From Bacteroidales bacterium UBA3663 (GTDB lineage: Bacteria; Bacteroidota; Bacteroidia; Bacteroidales; UBA3663): a stretch of DNA of 6,682 nt. Each line of letters starts with the position of its first letter. The stretch's first letter is position 1. Below the pieces are notes generated by a model, which worked only from the letters and a program-made list of their open reading frames with translations, had not been told where the DNA came from and ran no database searches. The stretch is taken from NCBI GenBank assembly GCA_002373755.1, contig DFJU01000098.1:1-6682 (forward strand), read 5' to 3'. This document shows positions 1-4,631 of the stretch, piece by piece. The translations under genes were made by a program, and so were the position numbers.

Positions 1-398
1 TGGAGCGGCTTGTTGGTGTTTGGCGACGAATATTCAATCATGACCAATGGCGACTTCTCCGTCACTGGCTGGATGCCGTAGTTCTCGTTGCTATAGATTG
101 CCTGCAACTTGTCCAACCACGACGATGCGTTGATAGAGAGGTTCAGGAAGCCTTTCACTACGTTGTATTTGCCGACGATGGCTTCGTTTGCCACGAGCCA
201 TTCGCCAATTTCCTTTCCTAATTCTTCGGGATTTTTCTTGCCGGTCTGCTTCATGAAGGGGAATACCATCACGGTCAGATGCCCCTCGAACTCCTTGCGT
301 GTAGGTGAGACCTGAATCTGCTTTTCTGCCACTTCAACGTCGTACAGAGCCTTCACTGCCGCAGCCACGCCAGCTGCCAATTGCTGTTCAATTTCCAT
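1..398 (-). CDS. argS: Arginyl-tRNA synthetase, N-terminal part (truncated by window edge)
   Basis: Read on the minus strand from the ATG at 398-396, this encodes 132 complete residues beginning MEIEQQLAAGVAAAVKALYD and leaves the window still open. ArgS attaches arginine to tRNA-Arg in the cytoplasm. Residues 1 to about 110 correspond to the additional N-terminal domain of ArgS that contacts the tRNA D-loop; a typical segment is GKYNVVKGFLNLSIN. The last visible residues, IEYSSPNTNKPL, directly precede the class I HIGH signature in this family (next expected residues H-L-G-H), so the catalytic Rossmann domain lies outside the window. The frame has no stop, and the start suits a -7 promoter element at 444-451 that would give a leader of about 39 nt. 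The gene diverges from the DUF59 gene. Identification is by family recognition and is secure despite the truncation. Confidence 0.93.
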   Translation of the reverse strand, partial: MEIEQQLAAGVAAAVKALYDVEVAEKQIQVSPTRKEFEGHLTVMVFPFMKQTGKKNPEELGKEIGEWLVANEAIVGKYNVVKGFLNLSINASSWLDKLQAIYSNENYGIQPVTEKSPLVMIEYSSPNTNKPL

Positions 399-443
399 GT
401 ATTTTGACTGTAAAGAATATATATACTTTTAAAAAATGTGGCG

Positions 444-451
444 CAAAGATA
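444..451 (-). promoter_or_regulatory. Putative -7 promoter element for argS (minus strand)
   Basis: The minus strand reads TATCTTTG, an exact match to the Bacteroidetes TAnnTTTG -7 consensus. It would start transcription near 437, about 39 nt before the argS ATG. No TTTG is present at the expected -33 position, so the promoter is incomplete by consensus. Confidence 0.5.
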
Positions 452-494
452 ATAAATTAGGGCGCATGGGGAGATATATTCGCAGAAAAAAACA

Positions 495-502
495 TACCTT
501 TG
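495..502 (+). promoter_or_regulatory. Putative -7 promoter element for the DUF59-lpxH operon
   Basis: TACCTTTG matches TAnnTTTG. The predicted start near 509 leaves a leader of about 14 nt before the ATG at 523. It lies inside the longer reading frame that opens at 436, which argues that the upstream ATG is not used. There is no clear -33 TTTG. Confidence 0.5.
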
Positions 503-522
503 CGCGCAAAATCCGACGAAAA

Positions 523-843
523 ATGACAGAAAACGAGGTTCTATCCATCCAAAAAGAGGTTGTGGACGTTTGTCGCTTGGTTTACGACCCTGAAATTCCT
601 GTTAATATTTATGATTTAGGGCTCATTTATGCCATCGATGTTGAAGATGGCGGACATGTGCACATTAAAATGACTCTTACCGCGCCGTCGTGCCCCGAAG
701 GCGACTTCCTGATGGAGGATTTGCGCATGAAGGTCGAAGGTCTGCGCGAGGTTTCGTCGTGCGAAGTGGAACTCGTCTTCGAGCCAGAATGGAATCAGGA
801 CATGATGACCGAAGAGGCCAAGCTTGAACTCGGCTTACTCTGA
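523..843 (+). CDS. DUF59/MIP18-family iron-sulfur cluster assembly protein (SufT-like)
   Basis: This 106-residue protein is essentially a single DUF59 (MIP18) domain. Diagnostic segments are DPEIPVNIYDLGLIY (residues 22-36) and MTLTAPSCPEGDF (50-62), including the conserved Cys57 of this family; a short acidic C-terminal tail follows. Members act in the cytoplasm in maturation or carriage of Fe-S clusters (SufT in bacteria, MIP18/CIA2 in eukaryotes, PaaD as a relative); the exact client here is unknown. The frame is open back to an ATG at 436, but that would add 29 strongly basic residues not typical of the family and would start upstream of the -7 element at 495-502, so the ATG at 523 is chosen. 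It ends 33 bp before the lpxH start on the same strand, suggesting one transcript. No suf genes are visible nearby, so a suf-cluster role is not supported by context. Confidence 0.88.
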   Translation: MTENEVLSIQKEVVDVCRLVYDPEIPVNIYDLGLIYAIDVEDGGHVHIKMTLTAPSCPEGDFLMEDLRMKVEGLREVSSCEVELVFEPEWNQDMMTEEAKLELGLL

Positions 844-845
844 TC

Positions 846-878
846 TGTTGTCCGATTGAATAGGTATTGTTGTCCGAT
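846..878 (+). repeat. Short direct repeat of TGTTGTCCGAT before lpxH
   Basis: The 11-mer TGTTGTCCGAT occurs at 846-856 and again at 868-878, a 22-bp period. The second copy runs into the lpxH start codon. It may be a small duplication or chance; no function is implied. Confidence 0.5.
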
Positions 879-1674
879 GAGCAAAAAAACATACTTCATC
901 TCCGATTTGCACCTTGGTGCCGACACGTTCGACAATCCGTTGGACTACGAACGCCGTGTCGTCCGGTTCCTTGACGGCATTAAGGCTGATTGCGGCGCGC
1001 TCTATCTGCTCGGCGACATCATCGATTATTGGTTCGAGTACAAATACGTCGTGCCACGCGGCTTTACCCGTTTTTTAGGCAAGTTGGGCGAATTCACCGA
1101 CAGCGGAATCGATGTGCATTGGTTTACGGGCAACCACGACATCTGGATTTTCGACTATATCCAGCAGGAAACTGGCGCGCAGGTCCACTACGCGGGTGGA
1201 ATCTTCGAGATTCAGGGCAAAAAGTGCTATTTGGCACATGGCGACGGCCTCGGCCATGACTCTGTTGCGTTCAAACTGATGACGCGTTTCTTTCACAGCC
1301 GTACATGTCAGCGCATGTTCCGTTGGATTCATCCGGATCTGGCTACCGCGTTTGCGCATCGTTGGAGCAAGCACAGCCGTTTGACGGGCGGAAAATTCCC
1401 TGATTTCTTGGGCGAAGACCGCGAGCATCAGGTCGTTTTCGCAAAAAAATACATGAAGGAGGTGGCTGTGCCCGATTTCTTCATTTTCGGACATCGTCAC
1501 ATAATGCTCGACCTGATGTTGTCGCGGCAGACGCGCCTTGTCATATTGGGCGATTGGATTGCGCATTTCAGCTATGCAGTGATGGAAGACGGCCAATTAT
1601 CGCTTGAACAGTTTGAGGTCGATGATTCGGCCTACGAGGAGGAGCACCGCGATGGCGTGTCGATATGCTTCTGA
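877..1674 (+). CDS. lpxH: UDP-2,3-diacylglucosamine diphosphatase-like metallophosphoesterase
   Basis: This 265-residue protein belongs to the calcineurin-like phosphoesterases, LpxH type. The metal-site motifs appear in order: SDLHLG (D10, H12), LLGDIIDYWFEY (D47), FTGNHDIW (N86, H87), LAHGDGLG (H121) and IFGHRHIM (H206, H208). LpxH cleaves UDP-2,3-diacylglucosamine to lipid X and UMP, the fourth step of lipid A synthesis, at the inner face of the cytoplasmic membrane. There is no signal peptide, as expected. Length is slightly above the roughly 240 residues of E. coli LpxH. A TTG at 856 could add seven residues (MNRYCCP), but the ATG at 877 gives the usual N-terminus with the first strand starting at once. 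It follows the DUF59 gene by 33 bp and is probably cotranscribed. A related phosphoesterase of another specificity cannot be fully excluded. Confidence 0.88.
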   Translation: MSKKTYFISDLHLGADTFDNPLDYERRVVRFLDGIKADCGALYLLGDIIDYWFEYKYVVPRGFTRFLGKLGEFTDSGIDVHWFTGNHDIWIFDYIQQETGAQVHYAGGIFEIQGKKCYLAHGDGLGHDSVAFKLMTRFFHSRTCQRMFRWIHPDLATAFAHRWSKHSRLTGGKFPDFLGEDREHQVVFAKKYMKEVAVPDFFIFGHRHIMLDLMLSRQTRLVILGDWIAHFSYAVMEDGQLSLEQFEVDDSAYEEEHRDGVSICF

Positions 1675-1721
1675 TTGGCATTTTGGCCGAAAGATGCTCG
1701 TGTCGCGCGACTGTTTTCTTC

Positions 1722-1748
1722 AAAATCGTCGGTTTTCGCTGACTTTTT
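1722..1748 (+). terminator. Weak candidate terminator after lpxH
   Basis: GTCGG (1728-1732) can pair with CTGAC (1739-1743) around a TTTTCG loop, with one G-U pair, followed by five T at 1744-1748. Upstream AAAA at 1722-1725 could extend the stem across a 2x2 mismatch. It is the best candidate between the lpxH stop and the first RNA cassette, but it is short. Confidence 0.35.
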
Positions 1749-1780
1749 CGACGGAAATGCTGTAAAAAGTGTCAAAAAAT

Positions 1781-1854
1781 ATGTTGTGCAACATGCTTTG
1801 CGTTAAAAACGTGCAAAATTGCACAAAATAATTAAAATTTTTGCGCAAAAATTT
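1781..1854 (+). promoter_or_regulatory. Upstream symmetric motifs of RNA cassette 1
   Basis: Three motifs precede promoter 1. At 1781-1794 ATGTTG and CAACAT flank a TG centre. At 1811-1824 GTGCAA and TTGCAC flank AA. At 1835-1854 lies a perfect 20-bp palindrome, AAATTTTTGCGCAAAAATTT, which overlaps the -33 element. The first two sites lie 95 and 65 bp upstream of the -7 element start, exactly as in cassettes 2 and 3. They look like protein-binding dyads on DNA, since they lie upstream of the predicted transcript, but no binding protein is identified. Confidence 0.6.
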
Positions 1855-1883
1855 GGAGGGCTGAAAAATCGGCCGTATCTTTG
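1852..1883 (+). promoter_or_regulatory. Promoter of RNA cassette 1
   Basis: TTTG at 1852-1855 and TATCTTTG at 1876-1883 are separated by exactly 20 bp, a near-ideal Bacteroidetes primary sigma promoter (-33 TTTG, -7 TAnnTTTG). Transcription is predicted to start near 1890. Confidence 0.82.
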
Positions 1884-1889
1884 CACCAA

Positions 1890-2091
1890 CAAAAAAGAAA
1901 AGTGACAAGGTTCACTTCTCTGATAAGATAACCCAAATGTATGTTTCATATAGTGTAGTGTTTGTTAAATTGAGTGATTTACACAAAAAAGTTCAATTAT
2001 CATCGGATTGGATAAGGTATAAACTGAATGTTTTTGTTAGTAATGTTTTTTCAGGGAAAGTGGGAGTCGTGAGACCCTCACTTTTCTTTTT
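1890..2091 (+). ncRNA. Predicted small RNA 1 of a tandem three-copy family
   Basis: A transcript of about 202 nt is bounded by a strong promoter and an intrinsic terminator. Visible structure: a 5' hairpin AAGTGA/TCACTT (1900-1905 with 1912-1917); a small hairpin with loop TGAGTG (GTTAAAT 1964-1970 with ATTTAC 1977-1982, one bulged T); a possible CTGAA/TTCAG pairing around a U-rich loop just before the terminator; and the terminator itself. The first bases, AAAAAGAAAAGTGA at 1892-1905, are perfectly complementary over 14 bp to the 3' end at 2078-2091, so a closing stem could compete with the 5' hairpin and the terminator stem. A reading frame from 1937 runs through the region, but the matching position in copy 2 is shifted by 1 nt and soon stops, so coding is unlikely. 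The RNA class is not recognised. A regulatory small RNA or a 6S-like RNA is possible. Confidence 0.72.
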
Positions 2092-2094
2092 AAA
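1991..2094 (+). repeat. Conserved 3' RNA domain, copy 1 of 3
   Basis: This 104-bp block recurs at 2621-2724 and 3260-3364. It begins GTTCAAT, contains ATCATCGGATTGGATAAGG and the CTGAA...TTCAG segment, and ends with the terminator and TAAA. Copy 1 differs from the others at a few positions, such as GGTATAAAC versus GGTTAAAAC. Confidence 0.95.
2057..2091 (+). terminator. Intrinsic terminator of RNA 1
   Basis: A 12-position stem, 2057-2068 with 2073-2084, is capped by a GTGA (GNRA) tetraloop. It contains one G-U pair and a single A-C mismatch, and a T-rich tail (TCTTTTT) follows to 2091. Confidence 0.88.
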
Positions 2095-2404
2095 CTGGTT
2101 TGTCTTGACGTTTTGTTCTCTATTCCACAAAAAATGCCTTGCAGAACGTGCTCGGCTGTGGTTTGGCTGGATGCTATGCTGCAAAATCCGCGTAGTGCTC
2201 ATTTTTTTCTCGCTCTATTCGTGTCGTATTTTTTTTGTCGATGCCAAGTGATTTTTGCGCAATGCTAACTCATGGGAGCTTTTTAGACGTAGGGTTCCCA
2301 TCAGATAGCGGGTCGATCACCGGGTGGTTGGCGCCGATTTTCTGGAAAATTTGTTCATGTTCGGACTTTTTGGCGCTTTTTCCCACGAAAAAATCCGATT
2401 TTTT
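2095..2404. other. Spacer between RNA cassettes 1 and 2, no gene seen
   Basis: These 310 bp contain no credible coding region. The open frames crossing it have no recognisable domain, and several arise from the flanking repeats. The only local structure noted is an 8-bp inverted repeat (ATGGGAGC at 2272-2279 with GTTCCCAT at 2294-2301, one G-U pair, 14-nt loop), with no T-tract following. Length is almost the same as the next spacer (312 bp), but the sequences show little obvious similarity beyond the last few bases. Confidence 0.6.
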
Positions 2405-2478
2405 ATGCCGTGCAACATATTTGAAAGGAAAAATGCACAAAATTGCACAATTTTTTAAACTTTTTTGCGCAAAAGTTT
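2405..2478 (+). promoter_or_regulatory. Upstream symmetric motifs of RNA cassette 2
   Basis: ATGCCG-TG-CAACAT at 2405-2418 is a degenerate form of the first dyad. GCACAAAATTGCAC at 2435-2448 matches the second motif. AAACTTTT (2457-2464) and AAAAGTTT (2471-2478) form an imperfect version of the third around TTGCGC, overlapping the -33. The first two motifs keep the same distances to the promoter as in cassette 1. In the third dyad both arms changed together (AAAT/ATTT in copy 1, AAAC/GTTT here), which preserves symmetry. Confidence 0.55.
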
Positions 2479-2507
2479 GGAGTGTTTGAAAATCGGCCGT
2501 ATCTTTG
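2476..2507 (+). promoter_or_regulatory. Promoter of RNA cassette 2
   Basis: TTTG at 2476-2479 and TATCTTTG at 2500-2507 are separated by 20 bp, identical in geometry to cassette 1. The predicted transcription start is near 2514. Confidence 0.82.
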
Positions 2508-2513
2508 CACCAA

Positions 2514-2721
2514 CAAAAAAAAGAAAAGTGATAGAGATCACTTCTAAACAAAGAAAACCCAAATGTTTCTATATATAGTGTAGTGTTTGTTAAATTGAGT
2601 GATTTACGGATAATAAAAGAGTTCAATAATCATCGGATTGGATAAGGTTAAAACTGAATGTTTTTGTTAGTAATGTTTTTTCAGGGGAAGTGGGAGTCGT
2701 GAGACCCCCGCTTTTTCTTTT
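2514..2721 (+). ncRNA. Predicted small RNA 2 of a tandem three-copy family
   Basis: A transcript of about 208 nt. The 5' hairpin is longer than in copy 1: AAGTGAT (2526-2532) with ATCACTT (2537-2543) and an AGAG loop. A 35-nt block, 2573-2607, is identical to 1948-1982 of copy 1 and includes the TGAGTG-loop hairpin (2589-2595 with 2602-2607). The 3' domain from 2621 is nearly identical to the other copies. The 5' end (2519-2530) can pair with the 3' end (2709-2721), allowing one bulged U and one U-G pair. The segment between the shared blocks (2608-2620) differs from copy 1. The ATG corresponding to that at 1937 hits a stop after six codons here, which supports a non-coding role. The RNA family is not recognised. 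Confidence 0.72.
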
Positions 2722-2724
2722 AAA
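2621..2724 (+). repeat. Conserved 3' RNA domain, copy 2 of 3
   Basis: Identical to copy 3 from its first base to the run of G before the terminator, where copy 3 has one extra G. The terminator right arm then differs at two paired positions and in the placement of the C within the T-tract. Confidence 0.95.
2687..2721 (+). terminator. Intrinsic terminator of RNA 2
   Basis: The stem 2687-2698 with 2703-2714 has the same GTGA tetraloop and A-C mismatch as copy 1. Two right-arm bases differ from copies 1 and 3 (T to C and A to G), and both changes keep pairing (G-U becomes G-C, U-A becomes U-G). A T-rich tail runs to 2721. Confidence 0.87.
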
Positions 2725-3036
2725 TGTCCAGGTCTTCCGTGGTTTGTGCTGTTTTGAAATGTGTTCTACAATATGTTGTAGAGCATATTTTTGTGTTGTG
2801 AGATGTAAAGTGCCGGCTTTATGCTGTTTTTCGTGTTTGAGAATTTTATTTTTTCCTGCTCGGTCTTTTTGAGGTCGGCTTCGGCGGCTTCATGTTTGTC
2901 GTCGCTGCTTCATTCGGAGATGAACGGCAACGATTATTGTCGGCTGCATTGCAGGTTGCGTGGCGACATCGGACAAGACCATTGGATGATTTTGGGTCGA
3001 AACGGCTGGTGCGTCGGCCGAAAGAGGCGGATTTTT
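2725..3036. other. Spacer between RNA cassettes 2 and 3, no gene seen
   Basis: These 312 bp hold no convincing protein gene; the short open frames have no domain and overlap one another on both strands. One clear inverted repeat is TCTACAA/TTGTAGA around TATG at 2765-2782 (7-bp arms). It is not followed directly by a T-run, so it is a poor terminator. Otherwise nothing is recognised. Confidence 0.6.
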
Positions 3037-3110
3037 ATGTTGTGCAACATAAAAAGTTTTTGAAACGCGCAAAATTGCACAAAAATTCAAATATTTTTGC
3101 ACAAAAGTTT
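3032..3110 (+). promoter_or_regulatory. Upstream symmetric motifs of RNA cassette 3
   Basis: Here the first dyad is at its longest: 11-bp arms TTTTTATGTTG and CAACATAAAAA flank TG across 3032-3055, with the shared 14-bp core at 3037-3050. GCGCAAAATTGCAC lies at 3067-3080, and a weaker third dyad around TTTTTGCACAAAAG precedes the -33. Core-to-promoter distances again match cassettes 1 and 2 exactly. Confidence 0.6.
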
Positions 3111-3139
3111 GGAGGGTTGAAAAAGTGGCTTTATCTTTG
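3108..3139 (+). promoter_or_regulatory. Promoter of RNA cassette 3
   Basis: TTTG at 3108-3111 and TATCTTTG at 3132-3139 are spaced by 20 bp as in the other cassettes. The predicted start is near 3146, at the first base of the A-rich 5' end. Confidence 0.82.
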
Positions 3140-3145
3140 CAGTGC

Positions 3146-3361
3146 AAAAAGAAAAAAATACGGTTCATATTCTAATAAAGCTCAAATGTTTGTTAAAACC
3201 AGTAATTGTCCTTGAGACAATGCTTGAAAACCACAAAAGTGGTTGAGAAAATTAAAAATGTTCAATAATCATCGGATTGGATAAGGTTAAAACTGAATGT
3301 TTTTGTTAGTAATGTTTTTTCAGGGGGAAGTGGGAGTCGTGAGACCCTCACTTTTCTTTTT
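3146..3361 (+). ncRNA. Predicted small RNA 3, divergent 5' half with shared 3' domain
   Basis: A transcript of about 216 nt. From 3260 onward it matches copies 1 and 2 almost base for base, but most of its 5' half is different. It keeps only CAAATGT and TTGTTAAA islands and carries two other hairpins: ATTGTC/GACAAT with a CTTGA loop (3205-3210 with 3216-3221) and AACCAC/GTGGTT with an AAAA loop (3229-3234 with 3239-3244). The 5' hairpin AAGTGA/TCACTT of copies 1 and 2 is absent. The A-rich 5' end at 3146-3155 is still perfectly complementary over 10 bp to the U-rich 3' end at 3352-3361. This looks like a paralogue with an exchanged or diverged specificity region on a fixed 3' scaffold; that reading is inference. 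Confidence 0.7.
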
Positions 3362-3364
3362 AAA
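3260..3364 (+). repeat. Conserved 3' RNA domain, copy 3 of 3
   Basis: The third copy, 105 bp, ends about 120 bp before the xpt-guaD promoter. It is attached to a different 5' sequence from copies 1 and 2. Confidence 0.95.
3327..3361 (+). terminator. Intrinsic terminator of RNA 3
   Basis: The stem 3327-3338 with 3343-3354, GTGA loop, A-C mismatch and T-rich tail are as in copy 1. The outermost pair is a G-U wobble. Confidence 0.88.
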
Positions 3365-3486
3365 TCGTTTGAAAGGCATCTGACAGGTTTCGAGTGTTTG
3401 TCGTGCGAAGAAATGTGCCGAATCCGATGGCTAATGTCCGCAAAATGCGTTGAAGAGGGAATCCGGGAAAAGAAAATCGAAAAACA

Positions 3487-3518
3487 TTTGCTTTGTCGGA
3501 CGTTCGGCGTTACCTTTG
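3487..3518 (+). promoter_or_regulatory. Promoter of the xpt-guaD fusion gene
   Basis: TTTG at 3487-3490 and TACCTTTG at 3511-3518 are separated by 20 bp. The predicted start near 3525 leaves a leader of about 17 nt before the ATG at 3542, too short for a purine riboswitch. It lacks the upstream dyads of the RNA cassettes. Confidence 0.75.
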
Positions 3519-3541
3519 CCGTTACCTTAAATTTTTCGTTT

Positions 3542-4570
3542 ATGAAAGAGTTGGAAGAAAAAGTAGCTGCTGAGGGCAAGTTCCTGCCAGGCGGCATATT
3601 GAAAGTTGACAGTTTCATCAATCATCAGATTGACCCGCTTCTGATGCAGCGTGTTGGAGCGGAAATCGCGCGGCTTTTTCGCGACAATGAGCCGAAAATC
3701 GACAAGGTAGTTACCGTCGAGGCAAGCGGAATCGCCCCGGCAATGGCTGCTGCGTTGGCCTTGGGCGTGCCGATGGTGTTTTTCAAGAAAGCCAAGCCGA
3801 CCACGATGCAGCGTTGCTATCAGACGCAGGTACACTCGGCCACGAAAGCCAAAAATTATGATATTATCGTCGATTGTAACTACCTGAAGGCCGGCGAACG
3901 TGTGCTTCTGGTCGATGATTTTTTGGCCAATGGCAATGCCACATTCGGCGTGCTCGACTTGTGCCATCAGGCAGGAGCGGAGCTGGTCGGCGCTGCATTC
4001 TTGATTGAAAAGGAGTTTATGGAGGGGCGCAAGCGCATCTTTGCCAAATATCCGGACTTGCGCATCGAGAGCCTTGCCATCGTGCAGAGCAACGAAATCG
4101 GCCCTGAGGATGAGAAATTCATGCAGATTGCCATCGATGCCTCGGTCGAGAATGTCAGAAACGGCGGCGGCCCGTTCGGCGCGGTCATCGTGAAGGACGG
4201 CCAGCTGGTGGCTACGGGCGTGAACCGCGTGACGGCCAACAACGATCCGACGGCTCATGCAGAGGTGTCGGCCATCAGGAATGCGTGCCAGAAACTTGGC
4301 TCGTTCAAGCTGGACGGCTGCGTAATCTACACGTCGTGCGAACCGTGTCCGATGTGCCTGAGCGCGATTTATTGGAGCGGAATCCAGAAAATCTACTACG
4401 GCAACACGGCCATCGACGCCAAAGACATCGACTTCGACGACCAGTTCATCTACGACGAGATTGACCGCACGGCCGACGTCCGTTCCATTCCGTCCATCTG
4501 CATGATGCGGCACGAGGCGCAGGCGGCTTTCCGCGAATGGCGTCTGAAGGTCGATAAGATTGAGTATTGA
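3542..4570 (+). CDS. xpt-guaD: Bifunctional xanthine phosphoribosyltransferase / guanine deaminase
   Basis: This 342-residue protein joins two complete purine-salvage enzymes. Residues 1 to about 189 are Xpt-like: LPGGILKVDSFINHQIDP, EASGIAPA (60-67) and the PRPP-binding loop VDDFLANG (124-131). Residues about 190-342 are a guanine deaminase of the cytidine-deaminase fold: NGGGPFGAVIVKDG, the HAE motif (His239, catalytic Glu241) and CEPCPMC with zinc ligands Cys269 and Cys272, ending in KVEY-like KIEY. Together they would convert guanine to xanthine and then, with PRPP, to XMP in the cytoplasm. The junction (LAIVQSNEIGPEDEKFMQIAID) is in frame, and each half is about normal length, the Xpt part perhaps losing a few C-terminal residues. 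An upstream extension to 3398 is rejected because the promoter at 3487-3518 lies inside it. A terminator follows at 4594. Confidence 0.93.
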   Translation: MKELEEKVAAEGKFLPGGILKVDSFINHQIDPLLMQRVGAEIARLFRDNEPKIDKVVTVEASGIAPAMAAALALGVPMVFFKKAKPTTMQRCYQTQVHSATKAKNYDIIVDCNYLKAGERVLLVDDFLANGNATFGVLDLCHQAGAELVGAAFLIEKEFMEGRKRIFAKYPDLRIESLAIVQSNEIGPEDEKFMQIAIDASVENVRNGGGPFGAVIVKDGQLVATGVNRVTANNDPTAHAEVSAIRNACQKLGSFKLDGCVIYTSCEPCPMCLSAIYWSGIQKIYYGNTAIDAKDIDFDDQFIYDEIDRTADVRSIPSICMMRHEAQAAFREWRLKVDKIEY

Positions 4571-4593
4571 TTTTCGTTCGTTTAACATAAAAT

Positions 4594-4631
4594 GGCTGGA
4601 AAAATCGATCATTTTTCTGGCCTTTCTTCTT
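4594..4631 (+). terminator. Intrinsic terminator after xpt-guaD
   Basis: GGCTGGAAAAAT (4594-4605) pairs throughout with ATTTTTCTGGCC (4611-4622) around a CGATC loop, using two G-U pairs, and TTTCTTCTT follows. The tail ends only 5 bp before the next start codon at 4637, so the same hairpin could also affect expression of the glycosidase. Confidence 0.8.

Noticed and set aside
1937..2251. Open frame of 104 codons starting within RNA unit 1
   Set aside because: It runs through the promoter-terminated RNA and its terminator. The equivalent frame in unit 2 is shifted by 1 nt and stops after six codons, and no domain is recognisable.
2310..2335. tRNA-like GGGTCGATC stretch in the first spacer
   Set aside because: It superficially resembles a T-arm, but no acceptor, D-arm or anticodon stem can be assembled around it.
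2270..3168. Two minus-strand frames (2270-2626 and 2890-3168) sharing a segment resembling LQTFAQKSLKNCAIL
   Set aside because: The shared segment is the reverse translation of the repeated promoter and dyad module, so the resemblance comes from DNA-level repetition. Cassette 1 has no equivalent frame, and the low-complexity composition does not look like a protein.
1890..3361. Retron msr-msd RNA, suggested by complementary RNA ends
   Set aside because: No reverse transcriptase gene lies in the window, and there are three tandem promoter-terminator units, unlike retron organisation.
1781..3364. CRISPR array
   Set aside because: The repeats are over 300 bp long with spacers of about 310 bp, and each has its own promoter and terminator; no short repeat-spacer pattern or cas gene is present.
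3365..3541. Purine riboswitch upstream of xpt-guaD
   Set aside because: The predicted leader is only about 17 nt, and the characteristic purine-aptamer three-way junction motifs are not seen.
3527..4612. Long minus-strand open frame opposite xpt-guaD
   Set aside because: It is a shadow of the real gene on the plus strand, with no recognisable domain.
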